A DNA stretch of 64,000 nucleotides from positions 372,001-436,000 of the forward strand of contig KQ964246.1 in NCBI GenBank assembly GCA_001566295.1, written 5' to 3'. Shown piece after piece: positions 55,401 to 64,000 of this stretch. The DNA comes from Microdochium bolleyi. Lineage: Eukaryota > Ascomycota > Sordariomycetes > Xylariales > Microdochiaceae. The position numbers were made by a program, and so were the translations under genes. The notes below the pieces were generated by a model that had not been told where the DNA came from, did not search any database, and saw nothing but the letters and a program-made list of their open reading frames with translations. Position 1 is the stretch's first letter. Each line of letters starts with the position of its first letter.

Positions 55401-56574
55401 TGCTCATGTACGACTTTAGCCGGGAGTGTCTCGAGCTTCGAATGCCAAGAGCCAAGGCGTGTGTCACGTCAGATCCTTATCACCAAGTATCGTGATGCCG
55501 CAAGGACAAACTCGATTCTCCTTGCAAACTGGAGCTCGTTTCTGTCTGGATCGGGGCCACGGAGCTTTCAGCCCCCGCGTCTATCTGGACTTGACTAGCC
55601 AACGGGAGCTGTCAGGCATGGTCTCGTGTCATGCCGCCCTCGGGACGGCATGGCATTGGAGGATATACATGTGTGCTTCGGACGGAGAAAAGTCTGGCCA
55701 TGTTCGAGCGGCTCAGCGCGCGGCTTGCTTACATGTGACTGCGCGCAAGACGTGGGCTCTCGTGCGTGCTTTCAGCCTCGAAGGACGCCGGTCGCTGCTT
55801 TGTCTCCAGCAAGGCCAATCAAAGAGAGGAAATATTGTGCTCTACAGGATGCTATGTTCCTTACAACAAGACGACGCCTGACCGCCATGGTTTCGTTCTC
55901 GGGCACGGTGACCAGAGCACTTGACCGTCCGCTGATTTAAACAGCTCCCCTACTCTCTGAATGTCGTTGCACAGTCAATGACCAGATGCGAATCAACCGG
56001 ACACGCACATCCAGCAAGTCCCTCCTGGCCGCTTCATGCTCCCATCACGAATTCCGTCCGGACAGACGGCCGGCCGAGTCGGCTGGCGTCAGTGTTCTGC
56101 CAACAACACTACCTGATCCGAGTCAAGTTTTGCACTTGTCAGGCACTCACACAGCAGACGACTGTTCGTTTCCGGTTTTAAGGCATTGCCCCATGGCAAG
56201 AGCAGAGACAACATCTCTCTGTCGTGACCAAACATCGCAAGCCATCGTCACCAACACACTACCGGGCCTATTCGAAACGATCCCGCGCCCGATACTCTGC
56301 CTCTGTCTTTCTACAGAACCGTGACTATCATACGCAAGGCCATCGTACGGGACCGCCGTGGCAAGCAGGACATGCCGTTCCGCACTGAGACAGACAGCCC
56401 CCACCCCTTCGCACCGTCGAACGCAGCCGGCGGACTCGCGACAGTGACAAATGGGGCGGATGCTACTGAGCACCTCCGCGCGACACCGGGCCGTGCTGCC
56501 AGGATATCTTTTATAGATATATGTATATCAACGTATACCTTAAGGTATGTATACATGCAGATCTGTGCTGCCAA

Positions 56575-56598
56575 CACACACATACACACACACACACA
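56575..56598. repeat. (CA)n microsatellite
   Basis: Alternating CA interrupted once by TA, followed by a TATATA stretch. Confidence 0.9.
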
Positions 56599-56813
56599 GG
56601 TATATATAAAGGTATAGCTATGGGATGTGTTTTTCTCAGCTTGGCAACAACCTCCACCGCACTTCTCCGGGATGCATGGTTGACAGCTTGCGACAAAACA
56701 CGGAAGTGGAGACGGCAGCAGCAACCAGAAAAGACCTGGTCTCTTCCCCGTCTGAGGAACAAGGGCGCTTACAGCAAGCAAAAGATATCACGAAAACCGA
56801 GAAGCACAACCCA

Positions 56814-56829
56814 CCCCCCCCCCCCCCCC
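56814..56829. repeat. C16 homopolymer
   Basis: Sixteen consecutive C; length is likely to vary and to be prone to sequencing error. Confidence 0.9.
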
Positions 56830-57314
56830 TTTTCCGCGCGAGTCAGTGAGCGATTGTATTTCACACAACCCTTCTCTTTTTCTCTCTTTCTAAGCCGGGT
56901 TTTGCCCCGTGTTATGATTGCTGCTGCTACTGCTGCGCTTGCTTCGTTCTTGATTCTTCATCCGGCCAGCGCCGCCGCGGTCTAAGTTGACAGCTGGTTT
57001 TCCCCCATGGGGGCAATCTTTTTCCCGGCGCTCCTATCCATTCTCTAATTATGCGGAGCTTGAATTTTCCACTAATAGCCATTCTTCTTCCTTCTTCTTG
57101 TTTCTTTCTTCTTTTGCTCCCGTCTTTCCCATGAAACAACAACATGGAGTTGTCCCCCACACATACTCTGTGTGAAACAATACAATAATACACTGGGGTC
57201 TCACTGAAACCCACATCTCAACAACAGCGCTCGACGTCTATCCCGTCACTCGTCCGGGCTCAGGCGAGCTACTGCTGCCACCACATCCTCCTCAAGCTCC
57301 TCTGGGTCGAGCAT

Positions 57315-59065
57315 CTAACCAGACCGCGTCGCGGCGGCAGTGGTCGCGGCTGGTGTCGAAGAGGACCCGGCACCGCCCTGCCGGCCCCTGCCACCGCCGG
57401 CCTGCTTCTCCTCGCTGTCGTCCGACTCGTCGTCGCTGGCTGGCCGGCTGTCCTGCAGATTCCGCTGGCTCTTGGTCATCTGTGCGTCAAACGTGTCGTG
57501 TTAGAAACTGCGATATCACTACACCTCGGCAGAGAAGGATCGGGAACGGCGTGAATGAAACATACCCATGAGCGCACACCGCCAATGAGACCCAGTGTGT
57601 ACCCTGTGATGAACTCGGTCGGCGGTGGCCGGTCGCTGCCTCCAGGCGTGGTGGGCGAGCGCAGCATCGACGCCGCGGCGGCGGCCTCGCGCATGCTGTT
57701 CGCATCACTGCCGCCTGCGCCATTAGGGCCGGGCGTGCTGGGGATGCGCAGGAGCGGCGCAGGGCTCTGGGGCCGGCTGGCGGGCCAGTACTGGCGCAGC
57801 TCGCGGGTGAGCTCCTGGCCCGTGGTGGACCAGTTGGTCTTGATGTTGTCGCGCAGGTCCTGCACGTGGCGCTTGAGGTCGAGCTCGTTCTTCTTGAGCC
57901 AGCTCACGTTGAGCTCCTGCCGCGAGGCGCCGCGCTTGAACTGCCGCGAGATGTACTTTTCGTAGTCGCGGACGATCCTGCGGGAGAAGTTTTGCGGCAT
58001 TAGCAATCTGGCTCCTGGTACTTCAAATGCCGGTGTGAGAAGGGCTATACTCACTTTGTGATGATGCCAGTCGTGCTGACGCCTTCCGTGCGCTGCGTGA
58101 CGAGGAACTTGCCCTCCTTCTTGATCGGGGCGTAGATGTCGTCGCCTTCCGACGCGCCGTAGGGGATGTCGTCGTGCGCGACATAGTCGATCTGGTGCTC
58201 CTCGAGGAACTCGGGCGTCACGATCCAGGGGCAGTTGTCGATGACCTCGTCGACCCACTTGCAGTGCCGGACCGTCTCGGCGCGCTCCGCGCCCGAGAGC
58301 ACGGTGAGGCCCTTGCGCTTGTGCGTCTCCTCGTCGCCTGTGACGCCCACGAGGAGGTAGACGTCCGGGAAGGCTTTCTTGGCCTGCTCGAGCTGGCGCA
58401 TGTGTCTGGAAGTCGTGGGTAACGTGTTAGCATGCCTCGCATTCTTCTTTGCTCGCAGCCCTGCCAGGGCGCGTGGCCTGTCTCGCAACCACTTACCCGA
58501 GATGGAACAGGTCGAAGACACCATCGGCGTAGACCCGGATCTGGCGGCCCTCGGGGGGGTCATTGGTCCGGTATCCTACAGGGTGCGTGAGGGTGCCGAT
58601 CGGAGGAGGCGCCATGGCGTCGTCCGGCTTGATGTTGCTGTCGTCGTCATCGCCGTCGTCGCCGCCCATCTGGACGTCCTTGGCCGAGGAGATGGTCGCG
58701 CGCTTCGACTTGCGGCCGACGCGGTCCGCAATGTCCACGCTGGCCTCGGTGGTGTCGCTCGGCTCGCCGGGGTCGGCCTTGTTGTTCTGCGCGCTGGTGT
58801 CGTTGTGCTGCGAGGTCCGATCGGAGCCGGCGCGCTGGCGCTTAGCCGGGTTGGCCGCGGCGTTGCCGTTGGAGGAGGCGTCGGCGGCCTTGCTGCGGTG
58901 GGAGGTGAGGCGGCTGCTGGACTCCGGGGCGGTCGTGTCGCCGTCCTCGCCCGAGGCGTCGCGGGACGAAGGCTGAAGGACGGTCTGGTCGTCGAGCATG
59001 GCGGTGGCGGCGGTGCTGGGGCGCTTGCGCTTGCCGGCTTGTGATGAGCTCGAGGGCGACGACAT
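57315..59065 (-). CDS. pct1: Choline-phosphate cytidylyltransferase (CCT)
   Basis: Rate-limiting CDP-choline (Kennedy) pathway enzyme: CTP plus phosphocholine to CDP-choline, at nuclear/ER membranes. Exons (minus) are 58497..59065, 58055..58405, 57566..57977 and 57315..57479; total 498 aa. The N-terminal ~170 residues are Ser/Asp-rich with KRKR-type basic clusters, likely a nuclear localisation and disordered region. The catalytic domain begins RVYADGVFDLFHLGHMRQ; the HxGH nucleotidyltransferase motif (188-191) spans intron 1. The second signature, RTEGVSTTGIITK, ends at intron 2. A long amphipathic helical region follows (RDYEKYISRQFKRG... to the ELRQYW segment), matching the membrane-sensing M domain, then a Pro/Ser tail ending in an acidic DDESDDSEE and a Gly/Arg patch. 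The last intron joins RSW to MTKSQR. Confidence 0.94.
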
Positions 59066-61088
59066 GCTGTGTAGGTATGTCTGTGTGAGAGAGAGAGAGA
59101 GAAAGAGATATGATTTCAAGAGGTAGCCAAAGGGGACTGGCAAGGGGACAGCGGATGACCAGGGGACGCCGCGCTGTGCTGGTGCTTTGTGAACGTGGGC
59201 ACCGCAGTCGAGAGGAAACACGTCACAGCAAGGCCAATTGATGATGTTGCTGCCGCAGGTCGCACAGAAGGGAAAAGGACAGAAGTGATTGGAGGACGTG
59301 CAGGGAAGCAGGGAAGCAGGGAAGCGACGGAGGCGAGAGAAGTGATGTCGGCCAGGCGGTGCTTTGGCTGGGGTCCGGGTGTGGGTGGGTTGGTGGCCTC
59401 AACCCGCCGCACGGCACGACACCAAATCAAGGCCCGAGCTATTACGCACTGCACGGTAAACTCAATCGCCCAGGCAGGCTTGGCCATGACTGACCTCACT
59501 GAGTACTGTACTCCCGGACTCCGGAGCTCCTCATGACAGCACCAAAGAGCCCCGTCAGATGGACGACCGCGGCGAGCACAAGCACCGTGAGGCCGTTGCT
59601 TCCACTTGTTCTCTTTCGCGGTCCCCTTTCCGCCGCCGCCGACCCTGGCTCGTCGCGTCTCAATCTCAACACTTTCCAGCTCTCTTTGCTGGTCCCCGTC
59701 TTGGCCGACCCCGGACTATTTCCTCCTGCCGCAATTGGATCGCAACACCGTAATCAATCCCAAATGCCTAACTACTCCGGACAAGGAGACCTCTTCCTGC
59801 ATTGGCGCAACAGTGATTCCATCATCTCAGGTTTGTTAGACAGCGGGCCGCCTTGACCTCCGCTTGCACCTCGCATCACATCACATCGCATCACTCTACA
59901 GCTCTCCTTCCACCTACCCCCTTTGAGCTGCGTCAAGCTCCGTCCCCGCTGGCCAAAAAGTGGGCGCCCGCGGGCTGCTTTCCACCTCGAAGAAAGCCCC
60001 CAGATTAGGTCGCAGGTCATGTCCAATTTCCTGTCATAGCCATAGCCTTGCCTTCCTGACGCCGTGGGGAACTTGCTCCCCCGTGCCAGCTCATTAAAGC
60101 AAGAGTACATGCCCGGTTCGCCGTAGCTCAACACTAGGAGCTCTTGCTGGCTGTGTAGCTTGCTCTGCTCTTCAGATTGTGATGAGGCTAAGAAAGATCG
60201 GCAGTAGAGAGCTCAAGCTCGAAGTAGCGGTCCAAAATGACGTGCCCACAGCGCCACTCTCCAGGCGGAGCAAAGACTGGAGAGGATGGACAGCGCCAAT
60301 CCACTTGCAGATCCACTTGTCAAACATGAGCAGCGAGCGTGGTGGTGAGTGAAGCAGGTGTAGCATGGTCATTCTTCGTATCTTATTAGTCTATCATATA
60401 CAAGCTCTAAGACTGTCTTTGTCGTCTTGCATACTGGTTCTTGTGCGTCGTCTCGTTGGTGCCATTATCCAATGCATCCTCCTCTATCGTTCCCGCTTCG
60501 CTGAACAAGGCATCTCTATCTGCCTGTAAATGATTCAATGCAAAGTAGTCAGGCAGGCACTGTTTCCGATCGTCATTGTCCATCGTCTCAAAGACAAGCT
60601 CCGCCGAAGCAAAGTGCGGGGGTTGCACATTGAAAAACATGCCATTTCTGTAGCACTGCCTGGGCAGGCGTGCTGGGCTCATCCACGTCAGTGACATCTG
60701 AGCGTCGAACCACCACCGCCAACGATGTGTTGTCAAACTGTTACACAGCACAGCAAATCCGGTTGCTGGGTGCGTAGAGCCACCACCATGCCCGCAGCTG
60801 GAGGATGGACCCCCACATTGAGCTGCTTCGGTGAGACATGGGATATCTAGCAGAGGTGCACGTGCTTATCGGAACGTGGGTGTCTTCAGACTCGCGATAA
60901 GCCGTGCCCAGCAGAACGACGAGTGCGCTCCGTGGCTGCCAGTGGGCAAATGTTCAAAAGTGTCGTCCAGGGTTGCCCACGGGATACGGAGTATCTGGTC
61001 GTCTGCGACCATCCTCAATATTGTGGACTGTGCTCCGATCTGGGTCGTTGCTGAGCCACTTCCAACGCCGGTGTCGAACGCCCTTCCA
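59066..61088. other. Intergenic region upstream of CCT and downstream of the F-box-like gene
   Basis: 2.0 kb. A (GA)8 run at 59087-59102 sits just before the CCT start codon (CT-rich on its coding strand), probably in its leader. A 114-aa frame at 60407-60751 minus has no recognisable domain and is not called. Confidence 0.55.
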
Positions 61089-62216
61089 CTATGACAGGCG
61101 AACGACCCTTTGCTGGCGCGTGTGTCGGCCACATCGGTGCGGATGCCGTGGCGAGCTGCGGCAACACACGGGCTTCGCCCCAGGCTGGGCTGTGGCACCG
61201 TACTTCTGAGTGATCTCGCAGTACTCCATATCGGCCGGGAAGAACTCGCGAATGTGGTTGCGCAGTTCGCACCGCGCAGTGCGGCACTTGCGGCAGTAAA
61301 CCTGGCCTCGTGGGGACAGCTCTGCCAGAGCGTTTTGCCGGACAGCCATGCCACCGGGACGGCCGGCGCCGCTACCGGTGATGAAGGGCCCCGCATTCCG
61401 CCACACCCACTCCATGTCGTTGGGTCCGGAGCGCCTGGCGGCCAGCGAGACCTTGCCATGCAGCTGGCGGTGGATGATGTAGAAGTGCTTGCTGGTCAGG
61501 GCGAAAGCAGTGCTGTCGATCGGCTCGAGGAAGTCGTAGATGGCGTAGTGCAGCTCAGGGGGCAGGTGCACGAGCAGGAGAGCGGTGCCAGGCATGTGGG
61601 TGAAGGGTACGGGCTCGTAATCCATCACCGAGTACGAACGCTTGGGTCCGGGGAGGATTGGTTTTCCAAAGGCAGTGCGAATGTTGTCTCTCGTGGGCAC
61701 CTCGGCATCCCCAAGGAAGGCGACCTTGCGGGTGATGCCCGGTGTGAGGGGAACTGTCGACGCCGAGGTGCGGCCATCGGCCTGGAAGTATGAGTCGGCC
61801 ATGTCGTGAGGTTCTCTAGGTGACGGGATTGGGCTGAGAGGGCGAGACGCAGCGGAGCGGGCGACGAGGGATGTTGGCGTGCCCACGCGGGAGGGCTGGT
61901 CGGTGGTGGAAAAGGCGCGGCGAGGCTCGACGAAGTTGGCCTTCGGCGTGCTCGTGCCGGAGGAGGTGCCGACGTTTGTCCACTGCCATGTCTGTTGGAG
62001 CTGCTGCTGGAAGCTGTGGGGTTGCTCCTGCTCGTCCTGTGGCCGCTCCTGCTCATCGAGTGTCTGCTTCTGTGTCGGCTTCTGCGCTCTCTCGTGCTGC
62101 AGTCTCTGCTCTTCCTTGAGAGAGGAAAGATCGAGCCTCATGAAGCGGGATGAGACATCGGGACCTTCCTCCGACTCTGACAGCACAAAAGAGGGGCTCC
62201 TCATGACCTCGACCAT
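61089..62216 (-). CDS. F-box-like protein with C-terminal Cys/His cluster
   Basis: Single exon from the ATG at 62216, 375 aa; the frame stays open 85 codons further upstream, but that part is low-complexity and unlike protein. Residues 1-150 are disordered, with a Gln/Glu-rich coiled segment (about 34-76). An F-box-type helical motif is at about 217-250 (HLPPELHYAIYDFLEPID, then TSKHFYIIHR), suggesting SCF E3-ligase substrate reception through Skp1. The C-terminus has YCRKCRTARCE, then EYCEIT and a VCCRSSPRHPHRCGRH block, which could bind zinc. The target is unknown. Related fungal F-box proteins often carry a similar Cys-rich end. Confidence in coding is high, in function moderate. Confidence 0.72.
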   Translation of the reverse strand: MVEVMRSPSFVLSESEEGPDVSSRFMRLDLSSLKEEQRLQHERAQKPTQKQTLDEQERPQDEQEQPHSFQQQLQQTWQWTNVGTSSGTSTPKANFVEPRRAFSTTDQPSRVGTPTSLVARSAASRPLSPIPSPREPHDMADSYFQADGRTSASTVPLTPGITRKVAFLGDAEVPTRDNIRTAFGKPILPGPKRSYSVMDYEPVPFTHMPGTALLLVHLPPELHYAIYDFLEPIDSTAFALTSKHFYIIHRQLHGKVSLAARRSGPNDMEWVWRNAGPFITGSGAGRPGGMAVRQNALAELSPRGQVYCRKCRTARCELRNHIREFFPADMEYCEITQKYGATAQPGAKPVCCRSSPRHPHRCGRHTRQQRVVRLS

Positions 62217-64000
62217 GTTTGCGGTAGAGGTCTGCAAAAAAGAATTCGAGGTATGTGACGAGATATCGCTATTCGTAGTGGGGGGACGATATCGAAGTCC
62301 CCGGGGGTATGTCGTAGGGAAGGGCGGCGAGCGAGACCCTCGTGATGTCGTGATAGGGCCCGGGTGTCGGTGGAGGGCTGTATGGTACGATGTCCACTTC
62401 TGGAGGTCGGATATGTTGGTAGGGAGTATGTGGAGCAGCGAGAGCGTCAGGCGCACGACGGCTGGGGGCACTCGCGAGGTTATGAAGCGGCGGTGCCATG
62501 GCGGCGAGGAGTGGCCCGGGGTAGGCAGGCTCGCAGCTCGGCAGGGCGAAAAGGCGGAGGCGGAGGCGCGGCGAGGGCGGCCTCGACGATGGGCGGTGGG
62601 GATCAGGAAGGAAAAACTCCACCGAGGGGGTCGAAACGGCCATCGTGACCCATTTTCCGCTGGTGCTTGAGTGGCTCGCCAGGGCCGGCCGCGCAGACGA
62701 TTGGGCGGGCAGGCAGGCTCGGCAGCCAGGGCCAGCAGTGTGGCAGCGGCACCAGGGCAGATCGGGCAAGCCGCGCCGGGCCCATGCCAGGGCGCACGCA
62801 GCCCGACGTCAGTCAGTCACACGGGACAAGGGGCGCCAGGGTTCCAGCGCTTCTAGACGGTCGGATTCCGAAGGGCGGCCTCGGTGTTCGAGAAGGCCTT
62901 TGCAGCCGGGCCTAGTCTTTTCGGTGTCCTTTGTGTGACAGTGAGGGGAGCGAGGGGAGCCGACCTCAGACTTGGAGGGGGTCTCGCCACGCGACCGGGC
63001 GCCGGTGCCCCGCTCCTGACTATTCTCGTGCTGTCTCCCGTCAAGATTCCTTGCCCGCCGCGGACTCGGTAAGCACCGGACACGAGGCACAGAAGAGACT
63101 TGCGCCAGCAAAGGCACGACTCATCGGCACCCTTATGCCCAATCAGGCATCGCCGCAAAGACCTGCGTGAGTCGTACCACGCCCGACCTTGACTGACTGG
63201 CAACCACTTCCTCGTGGTTTTTCCTGCTTGCCATTGTGCACGCATGCACCTGCCTGTAACGTCTCACGGCCCGTCATACCGCGACCTGTTGCATCCGGCT
63301 CTCCGCGCCTATTGTGGGTAAGCTCTGTACAGTTCCAGAGAACTCCCCCGTCAGCTGTGCTAAGATCGATCCCGGCAGTGCTCGTTGCTCACCCGTATCT
63401 CCCCGCTCGAGAGGGTCAAGTGAAGGCAAGCGAGCCAAGGACCCTTGATGATCATGACGTCCACAGGTTGCCAGCCGGCCCCACCCACCGGATCTCTGCA
63501 GTCAAATGAGGTTGCACGAGATCTGGTGGCCCTAGTTCTTGGACCCTGACTACTCAGACGTAAATGGCAATGACGCTCGGGGGATGGCGAATCGCTTGCT
63601 GAATCATCAGACTGGGCTGCTGTGACGAGTCTGCTTGAGACATGTTGGTCCCCCTCGCGTCTGAAATTCTCAGGGTGTGCCTCAATGATAGTTGGAGCAA
63701 ACAAAGGCATCTCTTTGGCCGCGGTCCCGCGGTGCTTTTCCTCGTGTTAGATCGGTAGGTCCGTCTCCTGTTAGAAACACACGTAAAGCCGGGCCAACAA
63801 GCCGGTATCGGCGCCAAGTATTCCTGCCCAGAGATCTAGACAATTCGAATGATCCGTCCCACCTCTGCAACCACCTCAACGGCGGCTTTTTTGATTTGTT
63901 CTTATAAACAAACCACACGCAGGCAGGGTACATGAGCTGAGAATACTTGTCGTGCCAAACTCAGCTCGCGGCATGGAGTGCAGTGCCTAGTCGCCAGGCA
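62217..64000. other. Intergenic region to the right edge
   Basis: 1.8 kb upstream of the F-box-like gene. The 62.2-62.9 kb part is GC-rich with mirrored open frames, and the remainder has only short frames. No gene recognised; the leader and promoter of the F-box-like gene must be here. Confidence 0.5.

Larger units (their letters stand above)
53352..57314. other. 4.0-kb gene-free region
   Basis: Upstream of the quinate-repressor-like gene and downstream of the CCT gene. The first ~700 bp are GC-rich with mirrored open frames (53333-54127 minus, 53643-53987 plus) that look like composition artefacts. Further on are a GTCGACA tandem, a CA-rich microsatellite and a C16 tract. No supportable gene. 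Confidence 0.5.

Noticed and set aside
60407..60751. 114-aa minus-strand open frame
   Set aside because: Less biased than most shadows and could be real, but it has no domain, no splice partner and no supporting context.

Overview
This is a nuclear segment of a filamentous ascomycete (Pezizomycotina, most like Sordariomycetes). The reasons are many short introns (mostly about 45-140 bp) with GTAAGT/GTGAGT donors and CTAAC/CTGAC-like branch sites, monocistronic genes on both strands, a SomA/Som1-type LisH regulator, a secreted GH131 glucanase, a GH64 glucanase and a Zn2Cys6 factor. I reconstructed 16 protein genes by splicing frames by hand. No rRNA, tRNA, CRISPR or recognisable transposon was found.

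Layout. 0-24 kb is mainly housekeeping and regulation: mitoribosomal uL22m (its first exon may lie off the left edge), a seven-zinc-knuckle Gis2/CNBP protein, the LisH regulator SomA with about 5.8 kb of gene-free DNA upstream, TRAPP subunit Bet3 head-to-head with the U5 snRNP 40-kDa WD40 protein, an 874-aa uncharacterised two-TM protein, a DHDPS/NAL-superfamily aldolase and a cupin protein. 26-40 kb is a carbohydrate-degradation neighbourhood: an apparently intracellular GH43, a secreted GH131, an MFS sugar-porter-like permease, a secreted GH64 and a secreted multi-exon GH2. 40-57 kb is gene-poor and holds only two regulators, a Zn2Cys6 factor with a Gln-rich tail and a quinate-repressor-like protein built from decayed AROM domains. 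57-64 kb has choline-phosphate cytidylyltransferase and an F-box-like protein with a C-terminal Cys cluster.

How they may work together (inference). Secreted GH64, GH131 and GH2 could release oligosaccharides, the MFS permease could import them, the cytosolic GH43 could finish the hydrolysis, and the KDG-type aldolase could act on a sugar-acid intermediate. The Zn2Cys6 gene 3.4 kb beyond GH2 is a candidate local regulator. Co-regulation is not shown by the sequence.

The most unusual direct observations are two GC-AG introns that are required by conserved reading frames. One of them, in bet3, is followed by a 9-nt micro-exon. The 874-aa gene has competing 3' splice sites that would give a truncated isoform.
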